Part shown: positions 1-7,259 of the stretch, one piece after another | Position numbering within the stretch: the stretch's first letter is position 1 | Layout: the number at the start of each line of letters is the position of its first letter | Assembly (NCBI GenBank): GCA_049366695.1 | Contig: JBMNCR010000087.1 | Span: 1 to 10,825, forward strand | DNA: 10,825 nt | Origin: JBMNCR01 sp049366695 | Lineage (GTDB): Bacteria > Bacillota > Clostridia > Eubacteriales > Alkalibacteraceae | Direction of reading: 5' to 3' | Made by a program: the position numbers and the translations under genes | The notes under the pieces: model-generated | The model's input: the letters and a program-made list of their open reading frames with translations, nothing else | What the model was told of the DNA's origin: nothing | Database searches by the model: none

Positions 1-154
1 TAGGTTATAATATAACTGTAGAAGTAATCTTTTCTTATTTGTTAATTAATTAGTAATTATTATGAGTAATAAGAAATTAGATATATTATAACTAAAATAG
101 ATAATTAATTAATAATCTGTTAGAATAGTAATAGAATATTATACTCAATTAATA

Positions 155-163
155 TGATATAAT
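155..163 (+). promoter_or_regulatory. extended -10 promoter for the comFB-niaR-UPF0182 operon
   Basis: TG-A-TATAAT at 155-163 is a perfect extended -10 element. No good -35 is visible 17 bases upstream, which extended -10 promoters do not need. Transcription would start near 170, about 47 bases before the first start codon. The rest of 1-216 is A+T-rich noncoding DNA. It contains a 9-bp inverted repeat (31-39 with 68-76) that could be the end of an upstream transcription unit. I saw no recognisable NiaR operator. Confidence 0.5.
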
Positions 164-216
164 GTTAATTTATAATGTAGAATTGTAATTATTTAGAATT
201 AGGAGATGTTATATGT

Positions 217-525
217 ATGAATACTAATGAAGAGAAAGTACATTTGAAGAATTTTACTGAAAACTTAGTTGATGAAAGTATAGATAAATTATTAAAGAAT
301 ATGGATGATATTTGCAAATGTGAAAGGTGCAAAAATGATATAAAGGCACTTGCGTTAAATCAATTACCTCCAAAATATACTGTAACTGAAAAAGGCGAAA
401 CATATACAAAAATAAATTCTTTAGAAAATCAAATTCGTGTGGATATATTAAGAGAAGTTTTAAATGCCATAATAGTAGTAAAAAAGAATTGCTCACATAG
501 TGGTGAAAATGATGGGGAATATTGA
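217..525 (+). CDS. ComFB-domain protein (late competence protein ComFB family)
   Basis: A 102-residue soluble protein of the ComFB family. The family signature is plain: a helical N-terminus, then a cysteine cluster (C33, C35, C38) leading into DIKALALNQLPPKYTVT at 41-57, and a helical C-terminus with ILREVLNAI. In Bacillus subtilis comFB lies in the comF competence operon. ComFB-domain proteins in other bacteria have been reported as cyclic-di-GMP receptors. Which role applies here cannot be read from the sequence. Start: ATG at 217 with AGGAGAT at 201-207; the ATG at 213 is out of frame and stops at once. It is the first gene of an operon and overlaps the next gene by 26 bp, so the two are probably translationally coupled. 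Family assignment is firm; function is inferred. Confidence 0.88.
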   Translation: MNTNEEKVHLKNFTENLVDESIDKLLKNMDDICKCERCKNDIKALALNQLPPKYTVTEKGETYTKINSLENQIRVDILREVLNAIIVVKKNCSHSGENDGEY

Positions 526-1027
526 AAGGCGAAAAGAAATAGTAAAAACAGTAAAGAATTTTAAGTCTCCTATTTCAGGGAATAAATTAGCAGATAAGTT
601 TCAAGTCAGTAGACAAATAATCGTACAGGATATTGCAATTCTAAGAGCAGAGGGAGAAAATATTATTTCAACGTCTCAAGGGTATATGTATCCTAATTAC
701 CAAAATAAAAATTTGATAAAAACAATAGCAGTTAAACATAATCTAGATAGAATAGATGAAGAATTAAAGATAATAATTGAATTAGGTGGAAAAGTAATTG
801 ATATAATTGTAGAACATCCAATTTATGGAGAAATTACTGGAAACCTTATGTTAGGATCTATGTATGATATAAAAGAGTTTTTAAAAGATTTTAGAGAAAA
901 GGAAGCACTACCATTATCTAAAATTACTTCAGGAATACATTTGCATACGATAGAAGTTCCTAATGAGTTTATATATGATAAAATATTAAATAGATTAAAA
1001 AGCAAGAAACTGATATTAGAAGAATAA
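500..1027 (+). CDS. niaR: NiaR-type transcriptional repressor of niacin/NAD genes (HTH_11 plus 3H domain)
   Basis: A 175-residue regulator with a winged helix-turn-helix of the HTH_11 type at about 8-62 (ISGNKLADKFQVSRQIIVQD, then GYMYP in the wing) and a C-terminal 3H domain at about 73-173. The histidines that name the domain are visible: H80, H147 and H149 (HLHTIE), with acidic E87/E88 and another histidine at H106 (EHPIYGEITGNL). In known members (YrxA/NiaR, Thermotoga TM1602) these bind a metal, and the protein represses niacin uptake or NAD synthesis genes when nicotinic acid is present. No NAD gene lies nearby, so the targets are elsewhere. The start is uncertain: GTG at 500 (used here), GTG at 503, or ATG at 509 or 512, none with a strong ribosome binding site. 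Coupling to the upstream gene would explain that. Length is normal for the family. Confidence 0.9.
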   Translation: MVKMMGNIERRKEIVKTVKNFKSPISGNKLADKFQVSRQIIVQDIAILRAEGENIISTSQGYMYPNYQNKNLIKTIAVKHNLDRIDEELKIIIELGGKVIDIIVEHPIYGEITGNLMLGSMYDIKEFLKDFREKEALPLSKITSGIHLHTIEVPNEFIYDKILNRLKSKKLILEE

Positions 1028-1038
1028 GGGAGGTAAAA

Positions 1039-3771
1039 ATGAGTAATAGAAAATCATTTAAAAAAATGACATATATTATTATTGCAGTAATAAGTGTTAT
1101 AGTAATGTTATTTAGTGTATTAAATCAATTCTATATTAATTTTATGTGGTTCGATGAAGTAGGTTATACTCAAGTGTTTTTAAAAGAACTAGTTACAAAA
1201 CTGCAAATAGGAGTTCCGTGTTTCTTTATTTTATTTATAATTTTGTTCTTTTATTTCAAATTACTAAATAAAGTCATTAACAAGAAAGTAGCTATTCAAA
1301 ATTATAAATATAAAAATAGAATACTAATTATAATAAGTACAGCGTTATCTTTATTTATTACGCTTATAACTACGAACTCTTTATGGTATAAAATATTAGA
1401 GTATGTTAATTCTACAGAATTTAATTTAACTGATCCTATATTTAATAAAGATATTTCATTTTTTGTTTTCAAATTGCCTTTACTTGAACAATTGTATGTA
1501 TCTTTATCAAGTGTGTTTTTTATTTTACTTTTTAGTACAGTTATATATTCTGCACTAATATATTTAAATAGTAATAGTAGGGTTATTCAAAGTCCAGAAA
1601 ATGGAAGAATAGATTTAATGAATTTATTGAAGTCTTTCGGGCAGTTAGCATCTAAACAGATAGGAATTTTTTTAGGAATATTTTTTATTTTATTATCATT
1701 TAATTATTATATTAAAACATTTGGATTGTTATATTCAACTACGGGTATTGCGTACGGTGCTAGTTACACTGATGAGAATATAACACTATGGTTGTATAGA
1801 ATATTGATTTTCTTGTCTTTGGGATTGGGTGTGTTTTCAATTTTCTTTGGATTAAGAAGAAAATTGAAAGCTATAGCAATACTACCTGTCGTTATGATAA
1901 TTGTATCTTTTGTTGGAGGGCTAGTTTCTTACGGTGTAGAAAGCTTTTTAGTAGCACCTAATCAATTACAGAAGGAAGAACCCTATTTGGTAAGGAATAT
2001 TAAATATACTCAAGCTGCTTATGGAATTGAAGAAGTTGAAGAAAAAGAATTTCCTGCCGATGATGAGATAACATTGGAAGACTTGGAAGAAAATGAAATA
2101 ACGATTAAGAACATACCTATCAATGATTATAGACCTACTTTGGATATGTATAATTCTATACAGGGATTTAGAATATATTATGAGTTTAATGATATTGACA
2201 TAGATAGATATAATATAGATGGTGAGTATACGCAAGTGTTTATCTCTGCGAGAGAGATGAATAATAATAAGTTAGAAGAAAACGCTAAGACATGGATTAA
2301 TCAGCATTTGAAGTATACACATGGATTTGGGATAGCCGTTTCGCCAGTTAATCAAGTGAATGAGGCTGGGCAACCAGCACTTGCAGTAAAAGATATACCA
2401 CCTCAAACAAGTATAGATGAACTTGAGGTTACAGAGCCTAGAATATATTTTGGTGAGATGACAGATACTTATGCAATAACAAATTGTGTAACTCAAGAAT
2501 TTGATTATCCTGAAGGAAGTGACAATGTAGAGAATTATTATGAAGGTAATGCTGGTATAAAAATGAACTTTATTAATAGATTAGCATTTTCTTTGTACCA
2601 TGGTAATTTTAAAATATTTCTATCTTCTGATATAACTTCAGAGAGTAAAATGTTGATAAAAAGAGATATAACAGAAAGAGTTAATGCAATTGCACCATTT
2701 CTTGCATATGATGAAGATCCTTACATTGTTGTAGCTGATGGTAAACTATATTGGATTATGGATGCATTTACATTAAGCAATAGATATCCATACTCTCAGC
2801 CATATAATGATGAGAATTCTTTTAATTATTTAAGGAATTCAGTAAAAGTAGTTGTAGATGCATACAATGGGGATGTGAATTTTTATCAAATTGATAATGA
2901 AGATCCAATTGCTAATGTATATAGTAATATTTATCCAGAATTATTAAAATCAATTGATGAAATGCCTGAAGAAATAAAATCACATGTAAGATATTCACAA
3001 AAAATGTTTGATATACAAGCTAACATATATAGAACTTATCATATGAATAATCCTAGGGTTTTTTATAACAAAGAAGATCAGTGGGAAATAGCTACGCAAA
3101 TGTATGGTCAAGGAAAAGAAGTTGAAGAAGTAGAATCAGCATATTTAATTATGAAACAACCAGAGAGAGATGATGAAGAGTTTGTTTTAATGGTTCCATA
3201 TACTCCAAGGCAAAAAGATAACTTGGTAGCATGGATGGCAGCGATGAATGATGCTGATCAATATGGGAAATTATTAGTATATAGATTTCCAAAACAAAAT
3301 TTAGCATATGGACCTATGCAGATAGAGCAAAGAATAGATCAAGATACTGAAATATCTCCGCAGTTAACCTTATTAGGACAGCAGGGTTCAGAGATTATTA
3401 GGGGTAATATGCTTACAATACCTATAAATGATTCTATACTATATGTTGAGCCTATTTATATAGGAGCAAGTAGTGGTGAAAGCAACATGCCAGAAGTAAA
3501 AAAAGTAATTGTTTCATATAATAATAAGATAATAATGGATGAAAATCTAAAGGGTGCTCTAGAGAAATTAATTGGTGTAGCTGAAGAAGATACAGAAGAA
3601 CCTTCAGATTATAATACTGGAATTGACGATGATATTAGTTCACTAATAATAAAAGCAAACGAATTATTTGAAAAGGCTCAAGAGGCTCAAAAAAATGGAG
3701 ATTGGTCAAAATATGGTGAATATATTGATAATCTTGAACAGGTATTAAACAAACTGAATACAATAAATTAA
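1039..3771 (+). CDS. UPF0182 family (COG1615) large membrane protein
   Basis: A 910-residue integral membrane protein of unknown function, full length for UPF0182. Seven hydrophobic segments are visible at about 11-33, 56-77, 94-114, 153-175, 207-226, 249-270 and 278-301. Family landmarks include WFDEVGY (37-43), DPIFNKDISFFVFKLP (132-147), the YGASYTD region (about 239-244) and PNQLQKEEPYLVRNIKYTQ (307-325). A large domain of about 550 residues follows, probably outside the cell. The tail carries an acidic linker (about 848-870) and a short helix with coiled-coil character (about 872-905). Start: ATG at 1039 behind AGGGAGGT, 12 bases after the niaR stop, so it is the last gene of the operon. 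The role is unknown in the literature I know, and the pairing with niaR does not by itself suggest a niacin-related function. Confidence 0.93.
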   Translation: MSNRKSFKKMTYIIIAVISVIVMLFSVLNQFYINFMWFDEVGYTQVFLKELVTKLQIGVPCFFILFIILFFYFKLLNKVINKKVAIQNYKYKNRILIIISTALSLFITLITTNSLWYKILEYVNSTEFNLTDPIFNKDISFFVFKLPLLEQLYVSLSSVFFILLFSTVIYSALIYLNSNSRVIQSPENGRIDLMNLLKSFGQLASKQIGIFLGIFFILLSFNYYIKTFGLLYSTTGIAYGASYTDENITLWLYRILIFLSLGLGVFSIFFGLRRKLKAIAILPVVMIIVSFVGGLVSYGVESFLVAPNQLQKEEPYLVRNIKYTQAAYGIEEVEEKEFPADDEITLEDLEENEITIKNIPINDYRPTLDMYNSIQGFRIYYEFNDIDIDRYNIDGEYTQVFISAREMNNNKLEENAKTWINQHLKYTHGFGIAVSPVNQVNEAGQPALAVKDIPPQTSIDELEVTEPRIYFGEMTDTYAITNCVTQEFDYPEGSDNVENYYEGNAGIKMNFINRLAFSLYHGNFKIFLSSDITSESKMLIKRDITERVNAIAPFLAYDEDPYIVVADGKLYWIMDAFTLSNRYPYSQPYNDENSFNYLRNSVKVVVDAYNGDVNFYQIDNEDPIANVYSNIYPELLKSIDEMPEEIKSHVRYSQKMFDIQANIYRTYHMNNPRVFYNKEDQWEIATQMYGQGKEVEEVESAYLIMKQPERDDEEFVLMVPYTPRQKDNLVAWMAAMNDADQYGKLLVYRFPKQNLAYGPMQIEQRIDQDTEISPQLTLLGQQGSEIIRGNMLTIPINDSILYVEPIYIGASSGESNMPEVKKVIVSYNNKIIMDENLKGALEKLIGVAEEDTEEPSDYNTGIDDDISSLIIKANELFEKAQEAQKNGDWSKYGEYIDNLEQVLNKLNTIN

Positions 3772-3772
3772 T

Positions 3773-3802
3773 AAAAATTGGAGGATTTATCCTCCAATTT
3801 TT
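3773..3802. terminator. bidirectional intrinsic terminator between convergent genes
   Basis: A perfect 13-bp stem (3773-3785 with 3790-3802) and a TTTA loop, with AAAAATTGGAGGA as the left arm. The plus strand continues in a T-rich run, and the minus strand also reads into T-rich sequence. It lies right after the UPF0182 stop and 36 bases beyond the stop of the convergent small gene, so it should serve both. Confidence 0.92.
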
Positions 3803-3837
3803 ATTATTATTAGTAAGAGTAATTATGTATAGCAAGA

Positions 3838-4011
3838 TTAAATATAATTATCAAGACTTTTATCTAATTCCTTTGCTTTTATTGATATATCAAATTTATT
3901 AATGATTCCTTTATCAATTAATATTTCTATAATGCTTGCGATGACTAAGGTGTTTTTGTATTCAGTCTCTTTTATGTTTAATATATGATTATATATTTCA
4001 AGTTTATCCAT
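3838..4011 (-). CDS. small protein of 57 residues, function unknown
   Basis: An open frame of 57 codons from ATG (4009-4011) to TAA (3838-3840) on the minus strand. The protein begins MDKLEIYNHILNIKETEYKN, continues with a hydrophobic helix-like stretch (VIASIIEILIDKGIIN) and ends with a lysine-rich amphipathic stretch (DISIKAKELDKSLDNYI). I see no signal peptide or metal motif. The case for a real gene is the strong ribosome binding site GAGGAGTG just before the ATG, protein-like composition and a terminator downstream. It is convergent with the UPF0182 gene and divergent from serS. I do not recognise a family. The heptad-like hydrophobic spacing suggests a small all-helical, perhaps dimeric, protein, which is inference. 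Confidence 0.68.
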   Translation of the reverse strand: MDKLEIYNHILNIKETEYKNTLVIASIIEILIDKGIINKFDISIKAKELDKSLDNYI

Positions 4012-4040
4012 TAGAACACTCCTCTTATAATAAATATATT

Positions 4041-4079
4041 TAGAGTATTAACTCTATATTCTAAAATATACGAATATAG
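4041..4079. promoter_or_regulatory. paired inverted repeats upstream of the 57-codon gene
   Basis: Two perfect inverted repeats abut. TAGAGT-ATTA-ACTCTA is at 4041-4056, and CTATATTC (4054-4061) pairs with GAATATAG (4072-4079) across 10 bases. They sit 30-68 bases upstream of the minus-strand start codon, where its promoter and operator should be. I could not pick a convincing -35/-10 pair for that gene. In DNA this A+T-rich some symmetry is expected by chance. Confidence 0.3.
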
Positions 4080-4139
4080 TAAAAATATTACTATATAATT
4101 ACTATAATAAGGTAAATTGTTTTTAAATCATTCAAATAC

Positions 4140-4168
4140 TTGAAAAAAAGAAATAATTGATTTATAAT
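4140..4168 (+). promoter_or_regulatory. sigma-A type promoter for serS
   Basis: TTGAAA (4140-4145), a 17-base spacer and TATAAT (4163-4168) form a nearly consensus housekeeping promoter. Transcription should begin near 4175. This leaves a leader of about 185 nt before serS. Confidence 0.75.
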
Positions 4169-4174
4169 TATTTC

Positions 4175-4359
4175 AAAAATAAGATAAAATAAATTCACAT
4201 TTTTATAAGGATTTTTACATGAATGATTATTAATTTTTTTTTACAGAGGTCTTATTTTTATAATTAGCAGATAAGAATAAATGCATAATAAGGGAATATT
4301 ACCAGTCCTTAAGCATAATTAAGGACTTTTTTCATTAATAAAACTTGGGAGTTGATTAA
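4175..4359 (+). promoter_or_regulatory. long serS leader with a terminator, probable attenuation region
   Basis: The leader runs from the inferred start site to the serS start codon and carries an intrinsic terminator close to the gene. UAAGGG (4289-4294) can pair with UCCUUA (4306-4311), the left arm of the terminator, giving an alternative antiterminator hairpin at the position it takes in T-box leaders. UAAGGA at 4206-4211 could pair with the same arm. The conserved T-box sequence (AGGGUGGNACCGCG) is not there, and no serine specifier loop is recognisable. A 4-codon frame (4219-4233, MNDY) follows an AAGGA ribosome binding site at 4207-4211 and is followed by nine Ts. A 13-codon frame (4281-4322) without a clear ribosome site crosses the terminator stem. 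What signal, if any, is sensed is unknown. Confidence 0.5.
4304..4332 (+). terminator. intrinsic terminator in the serS leader
   Basis: AGTCCTTAA (4304-4312) pairs perfectly with TTAAGGACT (4319-4327) around a 6-base loop, with a T run at 4327-4332. It ends 27 bases before the serS start codon and lies downstream of the serS promoter. It would therefore stop serS transcription unless overridden. Confidence 0.82.
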
Positions 4360-5619
4360 ATGCTAGACATAAGAAGAATAAGAGAAAATCCTGAAGAAAT
4401 AAATGAACTATTGGCAAGAAAAGGGAAGTTCGATATATCTCCTATTCTAAAATTAGATGAGGATAGAAGAAGTATACTAATAGAAGTTGAAGGGATGAAA
4501 GCAAATCAAAATCAAGTATCAAAAGAAATACCAAAACTCAAAAAACAAGGAATAGACTGCAAAGAATTACTTGTTGATATGAAAAAATTGTCAGAAGAAA
4601 TAAAAAAGCAAGATGATAAACTAAGAGAAATAGATGAAAATATTAAGATGAAATTGCTTAGTATACCAAACATACCAAATCAAAATGTAACAATTGGAAA
4701 AGATGAAAATGATAATAAAGTGATTAGAAAGTGGGGAACACCAAAAGAATTTGATTTTGATATAGTACCACATTGGGATATTGGAACAAAATTAGATATT
4801 CTTGATTTTGAAAGAGCTGCTAAAATAACTGGAGCGAGATTTAGCATATTTAAAGGTAACGGAGCAAGATTAGAAAGAGCGATTATTAACTTTATGTTAT
4901 CAACTCATTCTGATAAGTACACAGAGCTATCTCCTCCATTTATGGTAAATAGAGATAGTATGATAGGTACAGGGCAATTACCAAAATTTGAAGAAGATGC
5001 ATTTAAATTATCTGACAAAGATTTATTTTTAGTACCTACTGCTGAAGTACCAGTAACCAATTATTTTAGAGATGAAATATTATCTGAAGAAGAAATGCCA
5101 AAATATTTTACTGCATATACACCATGTTTTCGAAAAGAAGCAGGATCAGCAGGAAGAGATACCAGGGGATTAATAAGGAATCATCAGTTTGACAAAGTAG
5201 AATTAGTAAAATTTGTACATCCTGATACATCTTACGATGAATTGGAAATGTTAACATCTGATGCTGAGAGGATATTACAAATACTAAATATTCCATATAG
5301 GGTAATAGAGCTTTGTACTGGAGATTTAACATTTACATCTGCAAAAACTTATGATATTGAAGTATGGATGCCTAGCTATGGTAGATATGTAGAAATAAGT
5401 TCATGTTCTAATTTTGAAGATTATCAAGCTAGAAGATCTAATATTAGATTTAGAGATAAAGTAACAAAGAAAAATAGATTTGTGCATACTTTAAATGGGT
5501 CAGGTCTTGCAGTAGGACGAACATTTGCTGCAATACTAGAAAATTTTCAACAGGAAGACGGTAGTGTTGTTATTCCAGAAATACTAACGCCTTTTATGGG
5601 TGGACTGACAAAAATATAG
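4360..5619 (+). CDS. serS: seryl-tRNA synthetase (class II)
   Basis: A 419-residue cytoplasmic enzyme that charges tRNA-Ser (and tRNA-Sec, where present) with serine using ATP. The N-terminal domain (about 1-110) is the long lysine/glutamate-rich antiparallel coiled coil that grips the long variable arm of tRNA-Ser. The class II core follows: PTAEVPVTNYF (226-236) at the serine pocket, motif 2 with PCFRKEAGSAGRDTRG (255-270) and NHQFDKVELVKF (274-285), CTGDLTFTSAKTYDIEVW (319-336), EISSCSNFEDYQARR (345-359), and motif 3 GSGLAVGRTFAAILEN (380-395). Length is normal and all key arginines and glutamates are in place. Start: ATG at 4360 with GGGAG at 4347-4351. I see no strong terminator after the stop. 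A tRNA-Ser gene lies about 5 kb away at the window edge. Confidence 0.97.
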   Translation: MLDIRRIRENPEEINELLARKGKFDISPILKLDEDRRSILIEVEGMKANQNQVSKEIPKLKKQGIDCKELLVDMKKLSEEIKKQDDKLREIDENIKMKLLSIPNIPNQNVTIGKDENDNKVIRKWGTPKEFDFDIVPHWDIGTKLDILDFERAAKITGARFSIFKGNGARLERAIINFMLSTHSDKYTELSPPFMVNRDSMIGTGQLPKFEEDAFKLSDKDLFLVPTAEVPVTNYFRDEILSEEEMPKYFTAYTPCFRKEAGSAGRDTRGLIRNHQFDKVELVKFVHPDTSYDELEMLTSDAERILQILNIPYRVIELCTGDLTFTSAKTYDIEVWMPSYGRYVEISSCSNFEDYQARRSNIRFRDKVTKKNRFVHTLNGSGLAVGRTFAAILENFQQEDGSVVIPEILTPFMGGLTKI

Positions 5620-5808
5620 TGTCAATTACTATTACTTATATTGAATTATACAAAAAGTTATATTAATGGGATTGCCTATTTATATAGCTTTTATATTTGT
5701 TAATATTTATACATATTTAGTCTAAATAAGTATAAATTCCAAGTATATATAAATCTAATAATTAATATAAATTATATATAAGTAAAAGATAGTTGAGGAG
5801 TTTGATTA

Positions 5809-6294
5809 ATGAAAAGAGTAATTTTTATTGTCGTTTTAATTATATTTACTATATTTGCTATAACTTTTAAGGGATGTATAAACAAAGAAAAAGAAATAAG
5901 TAAGGAAAATAGAGTTGAAGAAATAAAAAAAATGGATGAAAGAATAGTAAGTTCTGACTTATATTTATTAGGCAAATGGAATATTCAATATTTAGATATA
6001 GTGCATTATGAATACGATGATATTGGAATGCCTTTATTAAATTTGTATAAACAACCAAGTAATTATTCATTTAGTCATGTAAAAGATGCACTAATTCTAG
6101 AAGAAGAGTATCCAACTATAGAATCGCAATATAATGATCAGCAATTTAATATTAAAATTGATTTAAAAATTGCTTATTTGATTATTAAAGGAGAAATTAT
6201 TGATAATAATAAATGGGAAGGATATTTTGAATATATTGGAGATCAGGATAAAATCTATAGTAAATGTAAAGTAGTAGGATATAAGATAAATTAA
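5809..6294 (+). CDS. putative exported or lipid-anchored protein, function unknown
   Basis: 161 residues. The N-terminus is a secretion or anchor signal: MKR, then a 17-residue hydrophobic core (4-20), then KGC with the cysteine at 23. The box FKGC is a poor match to the lipobox because of F at -3 and K at -2, so a lipoprotein is possible but a plain membrane anchor is equally likely. After a charged stretch (24-45), the rest looks beta-rich and begins with LLGKWNIQYLDI, reminiscent of small extracytoplasmic beta-barrel proteins. It ends YSKCKVVGYKIN. No family is recognised. GAGGAG at 5795-5800 supports the ATG. The stop overlaps the convergent gene's stop by 4 bp. The 189 bases upstream hold no feature I could support apart from this ribosome site. 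Confidence 0.72.
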   Translation: MKRVIFIVVLIIFTIFAITFKGCINKEKEISKENRVEEIKKMDERIVSSDLYLLGKWNIQYLDIVHYEYDDIGMPLLNLYKQPSNYSFSHVKDALILEEEYPTIESQYNDQQFNIKIDLKIAYLIIKGEIIDNNKWEGYFEYIGDQDKIYSKCKVVGYKIN

Positions 6295-7007
6295 TAGTTA
6301 AGATTGGGAATTTTTCTTACATTAATATCTTTACCTTTAGGTATTGGAATCAATAATTCATAACTATTCTTACCAAATCTATCCCAGTAAATATAAGTGA
6401 TGGTAAGTATATTCATTTCTTTGTTATTTACACGTAATATTTTTCTTTTGAAGGAAGCTTTTTTCCATACGTGAAAATTCCCCATAAAATACGCACAATT
6501 TTTTGTAATTATCGCTACTCTAACCCTTTTTAAAGATCTTTTATAATAAATATATGGCATCAACTTTGAAAAGAAAAATAATAAAGTAAGAAAAACAATA
6601 AAAATTAGAAGCAAATAGATAATATCTTCTAGTTCTATTAAAATACATAGTATAAAAAAAGCAAGTAGAAGCATTACTAGTATAATAAAGAATTTTTGTT
6701 TATTTTCTTTAAGAGAGTTTATATATATCCATTTAGCATAATTTACATAAAATTCATCTTCGTAACTCAATACATCTAAAGAATCATAATTAGTTATTAG
6801 TTTAGTTAATCTTTTAAATCTATTATAAAATATAAAAGAAGTAACAATAGTAGTGATAGTCATAAAAATTCCTAATAAAGTTAAAGACCATTTAAGATCA
6901 TTATTAATCTCTGGCATAAGAAAACTTATATTAGCAAAAATAAAACTTACTAATAGGAGTACAATGGATAAAAGAAAATTATTTCTTTCATAATTTTTTA
7001 ATTTCAT
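6291..7007 (-). CDS. membrane protein with four predicted segments and a soluble C-terminal domain, function unknown
   Basis: 238 residues. Hydrophobic segments at about 11-31, 39-60, 105-124 and 128-150 come as two pairs. They are separated by a charged loop (61-104) with acidic DSLDVLSYEDEF. A basic stretch (YYKRSLKRVRVA, 154-165) marks the cytoplasmic side after the last segment. The remaining 73 residues alternate like beta strands and end with ELLIPIPKGKDINVRKIPN. That short end motif (pairs of prolines, then GK and a basic tail) looks conserved-protein-like, but I cannot name a family. AAAGGAT at 7014-7019 precedes the ATG. The stop codon shares bases with the convergent lipoprotein-like gene. 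Roles from transport to stress response are possible and unsupported. Confidence 0.75.
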   Translation of the reverse strand: MKLKNYERNNFLLSIVLLLVSFIFANISFLMPEINNDLKWSLTLLGIFMTITTIVTSFIFYNRFKRLTKLITNYDSLDVLSYEDEFYVNYAKWIYINSLKENKQKFFIILVMLLLAFFILCILIELEDIIYLLLIFIVFLTLLFFFSKLMPYIYYKRSLKRVRVAIITKNCAYFMGNFHVWKKASFKRKILRVNNKEMNILTITYIYWDRFGKNSYELLIPIPKGKDINVRKIPNLNY

Positions 7008-7034
7008 TTTAATATCCTTTCTGAAAAAAATGAT

Positions 7035-7066
7035 AAATAAAAGAAAAAACCTTTTCTTTTTTATTT
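7035..7066. terminator. A+T-rich hairpin in the 5' region of the minus-strand membrane gene
   Basis: AAATAA-AAGAAAA (7035-7047) pairs with TTTTCTT (7052-7058) and TTATTT (7061-7066), leaving a 4-base loop and a 2-base bulge. It has no strong G+C core. It lies between two same-strand genes and could be a weak terminator for the upstream minus-strand gene or a structured leader. It may also be a chance result of base composition. Confidence 0.3.
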
Positions 7067-7090
7067 AGGATTTAACATTATTAATGAAAT

Positions 7091-7153
7091 AAAAAAGTTA
7101 ATTGTTTTCAATCATTTTATGTTTATAAATTATGAAAACAATTTTACTTTTTT
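7091..7153. terminator. long inverted repeat, probable terminator of the minus-strand gene at 7260-7805
   Basis: AAAAAAGTTAATTGTTTTCA (7091-7110) faces its near-exact complement at 7133-7153. The last eleven pairs next to the loop are perfect and the arms differ by a small bulge. The loop is 22 bases. On both strands the structure ends in a T run, so it can terminate in either direction. It lies 107 bases past the stop of the minus-strand gene, with nothing better in between. An alternative reading is the end pair of a tiny mobile relic, for which I see no other sign. Confidence 0.55.
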
Positions 7154-7259
7154 AAAATTTTTAATGATGAAACAAAGGTTTGAATCCTATGATATTTAAC
7201 GTTCCGTGAATTATTTTAAATCATATAAAATGAAAATCTCTATAATAAATATAAGTCCT

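Noticed and set aside
4175..4359. Canonical T-box riboswitch upstream of serS
   Set aside because: The conserved T-box sequence, specifier loop and typical length are not visible; only the terminator and an alternative pairing are present.
5772..6070. Two minus-strand frames of 67 codons opposite the 5809-6294 gene
   Set aside because: They are antisense to a gene with a signal sequence and good ribosome site; composition is that of reversed A+T-rich coding DNA.
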